Positions 1-11,684 of a stretch of 64,000 nt of DNA are shown here, piece by piece. Each line of letters begins with the position of its first letter. Within the stretch, counting starts at the first letter, position 1. Made by a program: the position numbers and the translations under genes. The stretch is from Gigaspora margarita. Its lineage: Eukaryota > Glomeromycota > Glomeromycetes > Diversisporales > Gigasporaceae. The notes beneath the pieces are model-generated. The model ran no database searches. It had not been told where the DNA came from and was given only the letters and a program-made list of their open reading frames with translations. The stretch covers positions 230,188-294,187 of the forward strand of contig WTPW01003022.1 in NCBI GenBank assembly GCA_009809945.1. The letters run 5' to 3'.

Positions 1-307
1 TTAGTAAATATATTAACAAATATTAAGAAAAATTACATCCCACTACAGATTTAAATGAATGATTTCTAGATTTTCCATTTTTCATAAATGTTTGGTCGAA
101 ATTTTTACAGCTAAAATCATGGTTATATCCAAAATGTGATCAGTAGTTATTATGCTTTAACGTTTTTTGATTGGTTATACAGCCAGTTTCAAAAATGTTA
201 AGAAGGTCATAATCCAAATTCATTAACAATAACCATATAAAATATTGTGTCGATTTGTAACACAATTTTTTGATAATCCTTATGTCATGCGAATTCCGGA
301 CCACCGG
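1..307. other. AT-rich non-coding DNA
   Basis: No ORF, RNA gene or repeat structure that I can support. Ordinary AT-rich sequence leading up to the palindromic element at 332. Confidence 0.5.
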
Positions 308-775
308 TCTCAAAATGTTGGGTCGTAGTTAGGGTCCGTAGAAAAAAGCCCGGTTTATTTTTGAATTTTTGAAGGCTATAAAAACAATATTACAAAAATG
401 ATACTTAAGTTGAAATTAGTATATATAATTAGTATAATAAACACACTTTCACCAAATGGGTTGCATTTGTATCTCTCACATGCCTACTGCCAGTAGCAAG
501 TCTTCAAAGTCAGATGAAACGGGCCGGGCCGGGCCGGGCCTAGGCCCGACTCACCTGACTTTGAAGGCTTGCTACTGGCAGCAGACTCATGAGAAATACA
601 AATGGAGCCCACTTATTGAAAGTGAATTTATCATACTAATTATATATACTAATTTCAACTTAAGCACCATTTGTGTAATATTGTTTTTATAGCCTTCAAA
701 AATTCAAAAATTAACCGGGCTTTTTTCTACGGACCCTAGTCGTAGTGTCTCAAAATGTTGGGTCGTAGTGTCTCA
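308..775. repeat. Short tandem word split by a MITE
   Basis: The word GTCTCAAAATGTTGGGTCGT occurs just left of the inverted-repeat element (about 308-328) and again to its right (about 747-766), with a partial copy at each edge. The MITE therefore landed in a small tandem array of roughly 24-bp units. Confidence 0.6.
332..736. mobile_element. Palindromic TA-flanked MITE with GGGCC core
   Basis: The two halves of this 405-bp segment are near reverse complements. It begins GGGTCCGTAGAAAAAAGCCC and ends with the complement, and both ends are flanked by TA (330-331 and 737-738). TA duplication is the Tc1/mariner signature, so this is probably a non-autonomous element of that superfamily. The centre is a GC-rich repeat of GGGCC around a CCTAGG palindrome, strikingly different from the AT-rich surroundings. 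A short ORF running through it is only a by-product of the palindrome. Confidence 0.8.
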
Positions 776-1500
776 AAATTTTCCTATATATTTAGTATCT
801 AAAAATGTATCCTATAGCAAAATTCCGTGCTGAAAACTTTTACATTAGGGTCGGGTGTTAGTTTTCTTAGTAAAATTTCGTGTTAGTTGCAATTTTTTCA
901 ATTTTTTATGTTTTTTTGCGGTTTGTTTTGTTACACAAGAGCCTGTGATTTTATTGGTTCCGATCTATAAAATTTGATTTCGGAAGTGATCTTCAGCCCG
1001 GAATTTGCGTGACATAAGGGTACTCCAATTTTTTACGGTAAATCAGGAATCAACTAAATACAGGGTCACGGAAATGTGAATTAGGGAATTTACACGCAGA
1101 TCAGTGTACAATAGTACGATATCCGCATTTTCAACATCCAATAAAATAATTTGCAACTACTGTATGATAATCGGATTTTTTTAAAGGTTAATTTTCACAT
1201 CGAAACTATTAACTTTTCGTAAAATTGCAGATTTTTTTTAAAAATTATTACAAAACTAGCTCTATTATAGCATAAAGCTAATCTAGAACAATAGTATTAA
1301 AAAAAAAAAAAAAAAATCGATGCGGTTTTGCCTACTGTTAGTGCCAGTTGGTGAAAAAAGTGAACCTAAACCAGTGTGAATTCATATGTAAATGCGTATA
1401 TGAAAATAACCTCGATCATAATAATTAATAATGTACTGTAGCTGCAAACTCTTATTTAACTTTGATGTTACTAACCCCACTTGGTTACTAGACCAAACCT
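776..1500. other. Non-coding stretch
   Basis: No gene seen. It contains a poly(A) run near 1299-1315, possibly an old retroposon tail, but no target duplication was found. Confidence 0.4.
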
Positions 1501-1504
1501 AAGA

Positions 1505-1880
1505 TCCGTACCATACCATACTGATCTGCTGTTATTTCACAGCATGGTATGAATGATCAGGACTGTATAGTACAGATTAAGGGTTTTTACACCCCATTTG
1601 GATTTATATAAATTTCCTTATCCTAAAATCCATACCACACTGATCTGCTTTATAACCTCGTATTTTATACCCCATTTGGTTATTTATATATAGCAGATCA
1701 GTATAATACAATACAGTCCGATAAACCTATATCATATTGATCAGCTATAATTCTAACCGGATCAGTATGGTACAGCTCACTCATACCATACTGATTAGTG
1801 AAAATACTATATCATACCAGTACCATACTGAATGTAATTTCCCCATACTATACAATTCGGTCATCCGTACCATACTGTAA
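1505..1880. repeat. Word repeat built on CCATACTGATC
   Basis: Variants of CCATACTGATC and its complement recur more than ten times in both orientations, interleaved with at least three copies of CCCCAYTTGG. This resembles the subterminal word repeats of the hAT-like MITEs further right, but no matching termini or target duplication could be set. Confidence 0.5.
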
Positions 1881-2189
1881 CTATTATTCGGGAGAGAAAG
1901 ATCTTTTAACCGATTTAACTCTAATAGTTACGATAGATTATATAGAAAATGTTTGTGAGGATTTTAAGACAATGTAATGGATTGTTGGGACAGTTACTAA
2001 CTAGAATTGGACAAGAAAATACGCAACAAGACAAACGGGGAGAAACTTTCCGATTAAAAAATAGGAAAAAGGTCTCTTCAGCACAACTTAAGCTTACTTC
2101 CTTTTGTTTTTATTTTAAAAATCGAAGAGAAGATTCTGCTTTATTAAACTCAAAATATGGGTGCTTGTATACATTTAGGTTTATTATAC

Positions 2190-2345
2190 TACACGTTTGA
2201 CGCGTTAGCACGTTAATCGTGCAATTCGCCACCTAATGTGATACGAAAATAATAATTTTAAGCCCATCACGTTGAACGTGTTATCTCTTAATTTCTAAGC
2301 CATAAAATTCCCCCGCCACTGCACGTTTGACGTGATAGCACGTTG
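2190..2345. repeat. CACGTT palindromic word repeat
   Basis: Clusters of CACGTTNAACGTG-like words (for example near 2208-2222, 2268-2281 and 2322-2350) form short hairpins on both strands. Function unknown; probably part of a decayed MITE. Confidence 0.45.
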
Positions 2346-2349
2346 AGCG

Positions 2350-3238
2350 TGCTATAATGCTGAGGTAAACAGAGTAACGATATGTATTAACAGTTTTCTT
2401 TGATAAAAAAAAATAAATAAATAAATAAATTTTCTAATGTCACAAATTGTGATTTGTGACAATACTGATTTTTATCATGACGTCAAGTACCGTACTGAAA
2501 TTTTTTTCAGTAAATTACCACAATAATCGGTAACTTTTGTAACCAAATTTTTTTTTACAACAAATTGTGATAAAAACCACAAAAGTTAATTCTAATACGA
2601 TCCAACTCAAATCCATACTGCGTTGGGGTGTTCGATACACTATGAAAATCAAAACCACGTATATGTGATATCATATAAAATTCTAATAAGACAGATTTTT
2701 AAATGATTTTTCCCTGATTAACCAATCGAAACATTTTATACAGTAAAAACGGTTCCCATTTTTTTTTAGATAAGCAGTTATATTCGTTTTTATCCTCACA
2801 AACTTCAATACAAATCGATTCACACTCTTTTGACTACGAAGTTACAGAGTCTTTTTTTTACATTACATATCAAGAATTTATTTTTTCTAAAAACGTTTTA
2901 ATTACATTTATATTTGGGGGCAAGGAAAAGTTTTTAAATAAATTGATGAGCTTGATTGGTCAAATGCAAATTTCGCTCTGTAGTTCAGTTCATAGACGCT
3001 TATACCAGGAACGGAGTGATATGTAATATTACGAAGTATATGGTTACTGAGACATTTTTAATGCCGTACGTCCGCAAAATCTCATACTTGATTGAACATT
3101 GTGTTAAACGCAGTAAAAACGTGAATTTCTGCACTTAAACATCACTTTATGCATCACGTAGTACTATATTTGTCTATTGTATGAGAATTGAAACACTTTA
3201 ACATGTTTTGGTCTCGATTAAAGTGCATGCCGATCATT
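2350..3238. other. Non-coding stretch with (AAAT)n
   Basis: It holds a short AAAT microsatellite (about 2407-2430) and a small CACAAATTGTG palindrome near 2442. No credible gene was found. Short ORFs here have no recognisable motif. Confidence 0.4.
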
Positions 3239-3398
3239 ATAAAAATAACTTTTTTTTAATTATTGTTTCATTAACAGGAGCCATACCGTAGATAGGTACA
3301 AGTGGCGATTGAGGAACACTATAAAAATAACTTTTTTTTTATTATTGTTTCACTAACAGGAAGGAGCCATACCGTAAATAGGTAGCAATTAAAGGAAA
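3239..3398. repeat. 80-bp tandem duplication
   Basis: Two adjacent units of about 80 bp each contain a T-run, ATTGTTTCAYTAACAGGA and GGAGCCATACCGTARATAGG. They differ by a few substitutions and a small indel. Confidence 0.7.
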
Positions 3399-3690
3399 TT
3401 GTAATATATAATTTATAACTTGATTACTTATCCGATGTATGATTGATTGGTAATTGATTGCAGTGAAGTAGTGAAATCTGCTGTGTAGATCATATTTTAT
3501 TCTGTTTTTTAATAAGTAGCTGCACAACGCAGTTGCGCCAGGAATAGGGAATTAGTACATTATGATGTAAATATTATATATCTAACTTCCGAATTACCTT
3601 GCTGATTACAAAATTACTTTAACGTCTTGTAGAGAATAAGGTAAAAATTCTAAATTTTTATGCAACCTCTGCGAATACTCGTTGTAGGAT

Positions 3691-3775
3691 TAATCAAGTG
3701 ATATGAGGTCACGAATCATTTTGATCTGAGTCATGATATCACTTAATTTGATCTGATTAATTATGCGCTCAATTT
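3691..3775. repeat. Imperfect hairpin
   Basis: AAGTGATATGA and TCATGATATCACTT form the arms of an imperfect palindrome, with GATTAAT at both outer edges. A small fold-back sequence of unknown origin. Confidence 0.45.
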
Positions 3776-4009
3776 AAGAGTCAGTTTACAAAACAATGTA
3801 GAGAGGGCATTAATAAGGTAATAATTTAAATTTATGTAATGCAAGAACAACAATAATATATTTAAGGAGCAATGACGATGTTGATACATGATATCTGCAT
3901 TGAATAGAATTATTGAATAAATTTACTAAATTAGACAAATTTTTGTATAACTTAAAAATAACCTTAAATAGTAAATTTACTATATCAGAAAGGCGCATAA
4001 TATTGTTTG

Positions 4010-4185
4010 AGCCTATGAATTATACGACATATGGTAATGTACTAAATTTTTGAATAAAATTATTAAATTGTACTGATTTGAAAAATAATCATAAATAGTA
4101 ATCTTACTACTTCATAATTAATGCATTCTAATAATATCATACGATCCTATGAATTATACGATATATGNCAATGTTCAAACNATTG
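4010..4185. repeat. Diverged tandem duplication
   Basis: CCTATGAATTATACGACATAT near 4012 recurs as CCTATGAATTATACGATATA near 4145, spaced about 133 bp apart. The second copy contains ambiguous bases. Confidence 0.5.
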
Positions 4186-5155
4186 ATTTTTGTAAGACTT
4201 AATAAAATATAATTATAATTTATGAATGAAACATATTGATTAATAATCAATTGAAAATTAATGCATAATACTCTAATATATTAAATATGAATAATTGGCC
4301 TTTTACTTTTATGTTTATTGTAATCTTTAACAAAATATACCAACATTCCATTCTGATATAAGACGGTTGAATATACTTCATGACACATGTGGTGACCAAC
4401 CATTTCATACTTCTATAATTGATTTTAGTTCAATTAAGACCAATATTACTACTGGTCATCTCTCCCATGACATTGAAAGTTCAATTACCATGCATAAATT
4501 ATATATATATATATATATTTATATATTATATATNTAGTATCATAAATGNTCTATATGGAATCNAGTATATAGATTGTAATTTAAATATATATATACTTAG
4601 CGATAATCAAGAAAATTCCTGTTTGAATTCGCACAACTGCGACAAAACTTATCTATGTATACTTAATAATTTCTGGCTGAATTTAATATACCTGCAGCTA
4701 AAAAATTATGCCATGCTATATTAAGATTAATTAGATTAAGGAATAAAATCAGAACACAGAAAAAATATAATAAAACATTAAGATGTGTACGTATATGTAC
4801 ATTAATGTGTCTAGAACTCCACCAAAATAAGAAAACAATTCTAATTAATGGTTCATTTATGAATACTAATATAATAGTAAACCAAAAGGTAAATTATAAT
4901 ATGAATATTAAAAGCCCTTTCACTAAAATTCATATTTTACTATAATAAGCCATTATAATCTTTCTATAATTACTTTTTAAAGGGATATCTAGAAATACAA
5001 CTATTCTCTAATAAAGCAAAAATAAATATATAAAAAGCCTCATCTGTGAATTGGGAAGAGTTCAATTTTAAAATCATTTTAAACAATTTAATAAAAATGT
5101 ACTTATATTAAAATACAATATCATAATTTACTTATCTGTTGTTATTAAACAAATC
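4186..5155. other. AT-rich flank upstream of the Helitron gene
   Basis: It contains a (TA)n run at about 4501-4533 and scattered N bases. No coding signal. It may include the Helitron 5' end, but I could not identify a convincing TC terminus. Confidence 0.4.
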
Positions 5156-6828
5156 ATGGATAACATCATAACTAGAGGAGAATCTAGGAAAATAAAAGAC
5201 CATCAAAGAAAAGCTGCTAAATGCAATAATGATCTATTTAGAAAGTCTGAAAATGAAAAATTGAAAAAACGTGTAGCAAATCTTCGTCAAGATAGTGATT
5301 ATGTTAGAGCATCTAATTCAATGCAAAATAATCATTGAAAACAGAAAAAATTATTGAACGTATTGACCATAATAATACTGCTGCCGATTCTGAAGTACCT
5401 TTACATGTTTTTGAATTGGATAATGAATTTGAAAAAACTCTGACTCAAAATACAATATGGCCTCAACCAATCAATTCAGAAATTAAAAAAGATGCTTTGG
5501 CTAGATTTTGTCATAAAGTTGATCTTAATGAATTGCGTGAACTCCCATAAGCAGTTTGCTCTGGGCTTTATACCTACAAAAACTACAAAAGAGTTTTAGT
5601 GCAAGATATTGAACTTTCTATTTTAAAAGCATCAATTTCTCTTACTGTTCCTTCATTTGAAATTGATTTTAACTACTAGCACCCATATATTAATGCTACT
5701 AAAACTAAGATACTTCTTGATTGTTCTGGATTTATTTATAATAACTCTACAAATCATAATAATCCTTTTGACTTACGTGTTTGTAATAAATGTTTTACTT
5801 ACTTACATAAACACAAAATTCCACCATTATCATTAGCTAATAACATGTGGATTGGACCTACACCATTATGTCTTCAGGATCTAACAATTCCAGAACAACT
5901 TCTAATTTCACCCAGTTATTTATCTATGAATCTTATTCAATTAACCAAGAGAAAACATACACATCACAAATTAAAAGGGCATGTTATAACATTGCCTCAA
6001 AATCCAGGATCATTAATAAAAATACTATCTTTACCGATGTACAAACTTTGTAAACATTTAAAAGTAGTATTTGTTGGTGAAGGAGCANCTACTAATCAAC
6101 AACTTAAAAAAATANTTCAAGTACNAANAAGTAAAATTACAGCTGCACTTCATTGGCTCTTTACTCATAACAAATTATTTAAAGACAATTTTGTACTTGA
6201 TAAGAATGCTTTAAACCTTTTACCCGAAGGAAAAATCCCAGAACCTTTAACTTTAACAACTACTGTTATAGATATCGATCCTCATAAAACTGAGCATTAT
6301 ACAGGTTACACTCAAGAATTTTCTTCTAGCAACCAAGAATCTGATAGTGAAAGTGATAATGAGAGATTTTCTAATAATAATAGCTACAATTTAAATATTT
6401 TTATAAAAAATAATTTAATTGGTAGTACAAGCGAGCTTAGACCTTCTGGAATTATTCATGTTGATGATATACCAATTACTAAAAAAGAGCTCACATTGCT
6501 TTCTTTTCAAAAACTTATAAATAGTGTAAACCGCCAATTTGATAATCAACATTCAAATGGATCTGATGACAAAATAGAAAATGCCCCAATGCAAACCCAA
6601 TTAATCTATGTGCTACATGCCCACAAACCTCTAAATGAGTATGAAGATACAACTCTTTTTCCTGCTGCGTTTCCTGTTCTCTATCCATATGGTATTGGAG
6701 GTCATGAAGGTCGATTGTCCCATGTAACTTTAAAAAAGTATGCCAACCATCTTATGCGACATTGTGATCCTAAGTTTAGACAACATAGATCATTTCCATT
6801 TGTTATTTTCGATATTTTGCAATGTTGA
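5156..6828 (+). pseudogene. Helitron N-terminal region
   Basis: A lysine-rich start (frame 2 to about 5338) shifts to frame 1. It then passes an in-frame TAA at 5548 and a TAG near 5677 into a stretch containing CNKCFTYLHKHKIPP, LANNMWIGPTP and LCLQDLTIPEQLL. This is the conserved region that precedes the Helitron-like N domain in many fungal and animal Helitrons. An acidic, Ser-rich linker (about 6320-6370) follows, then FPAAFPVLYPYGIGGHEG and FPFVIFDILQ near 6660-6820. Three ambiguous codons lie near 6087-6128. A TGA at 6826 interrupts the frame, which continues directly in the next entry. Confidence 0.75.
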
Positions 6829-7575
6829 GAAGTTTCAGCAGAATCTTATAACTTGACAAGAAATAGAGATTTTGAACAATCTGCCAAGTTAATATCTAGA
6901 CTCACACTTAGTGATATTAAATTTGCTGTTGAACAAATGCATAACAAACTTCTTTTAACAAATCCAGCAATTATCAAGCTACTCAAAAATATTAATGTAG
7001 CTGGCTCTAATTTAATGGCATCTCATCCATCACGTGCACATATGCGAAATAAGATACGAGCTGTCATTATATATGATAGAACTCCTTCACTATTTATTAC
7101 TATAAATCTAGCAGATCTTCATAGTGCTATTGTTATGATGTATGCTGGAAATGAGATTACTCTTGAAAGTATATTGCCTGTAAATTTTCTAAAAGCTACA
7201 GAAAGAGCTCGACTTGCATATCTTGATCCATCAGCTGTTGCTAAATATTTTGATGTTGTAATAAAATGTATTTTAGATACTATTATAGGGTACGGATGTA
7301 AAGAAGGTGGTGTTTTTGGCATCATAAAAAATTATTATGGTGTTGTTGAATATCAAGATCGTGGAACACCTCATTGTCATCTACTCATTTGGCTTTCTGC
7401 TTTGCCTAATCCAATTGAGTTACGACAGAAACTCAAAAATGATGAATCATTCCATCAACGATTACTTGCATATGTAAATGATAATGTTAAAGAAGATATT
7501 AGTTATCTTCTTAAAGAAAATGATATTTTGACAGATGAAATGCTTGAAGCAGAGCATAAAGCTCAAAAACAATAG
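6829..7575 (+). pseudogene. Helitron Rep domain, HUH part
   Basis: Same frame as the preceding piece, resuming after the TGA. It carries the helicase-like N domain and then GVVEYQDRGTPHCHLLIWL (about 7340-7395). There the His-x-His pair (HCH) is the metal-binding HUH motif of rolling-circle Rep proteins; many Helitrons have HAH or HLH at this place. The Rep protein would nick one strand at the element end and bind the 5' phosphate. The frame ends at a TAG at 7573-7575, where a shift joins it to the next segment. Confidence 0.8.
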
Positions 7576-7590
7576 AAGAAAAATGAATGC

Positions 7591-9427
7591 ATCCTTCATT
7601 TTTTCCAATTCCTGATCCAAACTTACCTGACTATGATGAAAAATTATGTTTAGATCTACTTTCAATTAGCAAGTATACTTTATATCACCATTGCACTCAA
7701 ACATGTAAGAAGTATAATAGAGGCTTAAAAAAAATTGTAGATTTGACTTTCCAAGAGAGATTGTAAACCCTCTTGGCATTATTTTTCCAGATCAAGGTAT
7801 TATAGCTGTCCAACGCATTAATGCTTTTATTAACAATCATAATCTATATATAACAGCAGCATGCAGAGGAAATAATGACATCAAGTTTATTGCATCTCGT
7901 AAACTTGCATTAGCTTATATTTATTATATAACTGACTATATCACTAAGTCAGACATAAGTACACATAGCTCTTTCTTAATATGCGCCTCAACTTTGGAAT
8001 CTTTCTTAACTCAACCTTTAGATAAAAACTTATACAATCTTGTAGATAACTCTCGTAAAATTATAACTAAATGTCTTAACAAAATATCTGGCCAAGCTGA
8101 ACTCACGAGTTCACAAGTCTCTGCATATTTATTGGGTATATGCGATCATTATACACCTAATAAATTTGTTACAATATACCTTAAGTCTTTTGAAACTTAT
8201 CTAGAAAAGGAATGGGCAAATTATACTTCTAACACTGAAGATTCTTGTAATGATATCAATACTGATAGTGATCAAGAAGATCAAGAAGATCAAGATGTAG
8301 CAAATGAATCATTTATCATTTCATCTTCAAATGGAAAATTGACAACTGCTAATCTTCGTATTGATTATCAATATAGAGGATCATCTTTACATAATATATG
8401 CTTATATGACTATGCTACTACTATTAGAAAAATTCTAATTAATTCATATGAACTTTTAATATTGTCAGGTCAGTGTCTAAGAGAAGGAAATAATCGATTT
8501 TTTTTCCAGGGAAATAACTTACCTAATGAACAAATTCATAAATCAGTTAATATTCATCCTCAAAGTAAAACTCATATTCAAAGGCTTAGAAATAAGGGAA
8601 CTGAAAGAATAATCATATTAAGTGGTAAAGAAATACCAAACAAAAATGATATTGATAATGAAGAACGTTATGGCCTATGCATTCTTATGTTATTTAAGCC
8701 ATAGAAAACAGTTCTAGATCTACGAGAGGGCTATGATACTTGGAATGATGCATGTCACAATTTTTTAAATAGTTCTTCTTTATTACTTCACTTAAAATCA
8801 ATAATTTCCATCATAGAACTATTGTATAGATGTTCAGAAGAGTCTACTCTAGACTGTGAGCTACGCAAAAATGCATTAAAAAATCCAATTTTTGCTAAAG
8901 CACAATGTATTGAACGTTTAGTTCCTGGATACGATGCTAATGATGATTCAGACATTTCTGATAATGATAATCTATTTGGTAATTCTTTTGACAAAAGCTC
9001 TTTAAACTTTGATCCAGTAAAAATCATTAGATCTGGTCTAAAAGATGCAAAAATGGTTAATGCTACTATGAACTTTTTACAACTTCGTGGAAGATTTTGC
9101 TTAATAAACACTTTATTACTAATAGATTTTTTTGCTACAGATAATTATAAATTAAATAACATACATAAGAGTGATAATGAACTTTTAAAAATTTGGCAGA
9201 CAACTATTACTTCTTGGAAAACACTATGCAAAGACAATAACAATTATCCAGAAAATATTGTACTATTAAATATTTACACTGATCATTCACAAATTAATGA
9301 TGCATCATTACATGTTCATACTGAACAAATTGATGATCCATTAGAAAGGTTTGCATCTGGTCTAAATGATAAACAAAAAAAGCTTATTTTCTTATATGTG
9401 ATCATCGACGAAGAAACAATCCAATGA
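7591..9427 (+). pseudogene. Helitron Rep tyrosine domain and linker
   Basis: A short piece (to about 7735) contains YHHCTQTCKKYNRG, the Cys/His cluster usual after the HUH motif. A one-base shift in an A-run then leads to CRFDFPREIVNP in frame 2. YYITDYITKS (about 7920-7955) holds the two tyrosines, spaced four apart, that act as nicking nucleophiles in Helitrons. An Asp/Glu-rich patch (about 8260-8310) follows. A TAG at 8702 replaces what is normally Trp in LFKPW, and the frame then continues to 9427. Confidence 0.75.
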
Positions 9428-10068
9428 ATAGAATAAAATTATCCCAATTATTACTTTACCTTACTGGATCAGGTGGTACAGAAAAATCCAAAGTTATTGA
9501 GACAATCTGCTCCTACTTTAGATACATTTCCCAATACGATACTCTCCTTGTATTAGCACCAACTGGAGTCGCTGCTGCAAACATTTCTGGATATACTATT
9601 CATTCTGTATGCGGATTTGGGTTTGGTGAATCCAACAAAAATAAACATAGTTTATCAAATGAATTGTTACAGCAACTACAAGAATTTTGGTCCAAAATAG
9701 AATATCTTATTGTGGATGAGATATCAATGGTTGGACAAAAACTTCTTACTCAATTTCATACCTTCTTAAAGAAAGTAAAAGTGACTGACAACCTTATACC
9801 TTTTGCTGGACTAAATATTTTATTTGTTGGTAATTTTATGCAATTACTGCCAGTTTTAGATCCTGTGTTATATGTACCAGACAAACTTTGTCGTATTTAC
9901 TCCAAGCATTCTACAGCCAACAATGCACATATGACAAAAGGCCCAAAACATAAATCTATGTCTACTTCTATTAATACTCGATCAGTCACTATTATTACAG
10001 AAAGAAATCTTTGGTTAAGCATTAATCATATCATATTTTTAAAAAAAAAAGATGCAGCAATTAGATGA
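9424..10068 (+). pseudogene. Helitron Pif1-type helicase, N-terminal half
   Basis: The frame shifts to frame 1 at 9424. Walker A reads GSGGTEKSKV, where the usual second Gly of GTGKS is Glu. PTGVAAANISGYTIHS is the following helicase motif, LIVDEISMVG is Walker B (about 9706-9735), and FVGNFMQLLPV is motif III (normally GDxxQLPPV). The product would unwind DNA 5' to 3' during rolling-circle transposition. The Glu in Walker A would probably abolish ATP binding, consistent with decay. Confidence 0.8.
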
Positions 10069-10981
10069 CCCTTTGTATGCTGATATTCTTGAAAGTATGC
10101 ATTAGAAAAATCTTTCAGAAACCCAAAAATCTGCTTTACGATCAAGAATCCTTAGTGATAATCAGATTAACTCTCATGAATAGAGGGATGTAACTTTTCT
10201 TGTTACAAGAAATGACCTTAGAGTGCAAATTAATCTTGATGCAGCAAAAGAGCATGCTTTTTATAATAATCAACTACTTATATATTCCTGTGCACATGAT
10301 TCATATAATCGATTAGTTCTGACTGGAAGTAACAGACTTAAATTTTTATCAACTTCTAATACAAAAGAAAACTCTCTATCTGGTATTCGGCCTTTATCAA
10401 TCAACATGAAAGTCATTATAACAGTTAATATTTGTGCAAGTGATAACTTAGCAAATGGTTCTCAAGGAATTCTTTGAAAAATTGTTTATGATGAAGATTC
10501 TATTGATCATTTGTCAACTAATGCAAAAACAATTGTTTTAAAAACCCCTTCAAAGTATGTTATTGTTGAACTAATCGGTAAAGCTCCAGGCTGCTATCAA
10601 GATCTTCCATCTAATCATGTACCAATTTATCTAATTAAACATGGTTGTGTGTATACTGTTTGGAAAAATGATGGTTCAAAAATTCAAATGAGATTTCAAC
10701 GTTTACAACTTCCACTCACTCCAGTATTCGCATTTACTGATTTCAAATGTCAAGGACAGACTCTTCAAAAAGTAATAGTTGATCTTAAAAATAGTAACAT
10801 GAATAATGGTATATATATAATACTTTCACGAGCTCAGAGATTAATTGACTTGTTATTTTTACAGCCATTCAATGAATCTATGTTAAATATGCGTTTACCT
10901 CCAGCTCTTTATACTGAAATTAATCGTCTTGAAGAATGTGCAAAAAGAACTGCTCAATTAAAAGAATGGCAAAGTATTTAG
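10047..10981 (+). pseudogene. Helitron Pif1-type helicase, C-terminal half
   Basis: After an A-run frameshift near 10045, frame 2 reads LDDPLYADILESM and so on, with TAG codons near 10099 and 10180 and a TGA at 10475. NMKVIITVNICASDNLANGSQG is the motif IV region. FAFTDFKCQGQTLQKVIVDL and YIILSRAQ are motifs V and VI of the Pif1 family. The protein ends at a TAG at 10979-10981 after LKEWQSI, a plausible natural C-terminus. Confidence 0.78.
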
Positions 10982-11358
10982 CTTATAAAAGGAAATTCAA
11001 TTCAAAAGTTACAAGTTACCCAATCCATGTTATGTTTTTTTTTTATTATTATTATCTTATCAATTATTTAATATCAATATTACAATTTTATGGTTTAAGT
11101 AATCCTCATCTTATTTAGTTATATATAGTTAGCACAATTATATAAGAAGCAAATAAGATAGAAATCCTTACTCTAACTGTAAAATAATAAATTTAACAGC
11201 TTTATCATTAGTGAATAATTCTATTTTCATGTAATAAGAATGAGAGATATAAAAACACTATTTTTTTACTTCATTAAAAATTAAACTCGTTGAGTTCATG
11301 TCTTTAAAGCTGTATAATAAACATGCAAATCTTCAGAAATATTTTCCATCAACACATA
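10982..11358. other. AT-rich Helitron 3' flank
   Basis: No coding sequence. It may contain the Helitron 3' terminus, but no CTRR end with an adjacent hairpin stood out clearly enough to call. Confidence 0.35.
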
Positions 11359-11684
11359 TCCCTTAGATTGTAGTAGAACACAGGCAAATTTGCCTGCGTT
11401 TTGTACTTTTTTTGCTCTGATTTACTTTTTTTAAATATCAAGATAATTAAATAAAACTTTGTATAATTATATTTAAAAATAAGGATTATTTTTTTGCAAA
11501 ATTAGTTTTTATATTGTAAGAAAAAAATTTTAAGTTATATATAAACTAAAAATAGATATCTTTAAGAAAAAAATTTTTTAAAAAATTTTATCACAATTTC
11601 TCTGTAATCTTATTTAGTTTTAGTTTTAAAGCTATAGATCTTAAGACAATATTGTAGTTTATATAAAGGATGATAACTTTTATT

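Larger units (their letters stand above)
5156..10981 (+). mobile_element. Decayed Helitron RepHel gene
   Basis: One long coding region can be followed through three reading frames. In order it has a basic N-terminal stretch, a Helitron N-terminal region, a Rep domain with an HUH motif and paired tyrosines, and a Pif1-type helicase. That order defines the Helitron rolling-circle transposase. At least seven in-frame stops (near 5548, 5677, 6826, 8702, 10099, 10180 and 10475) and frameshifts near 5335, 7575, 7735, 9424 and 10045 show it is dead. The element ends (5' TC, 3' CTRR with hairpin) were not located, so the span is the gene only. Confidence 0.85.

Noticed and set aside
456-692. 78-codon ORF
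   Set aside because: It lies entirely within the palindromic MITE and encodes no known motif.
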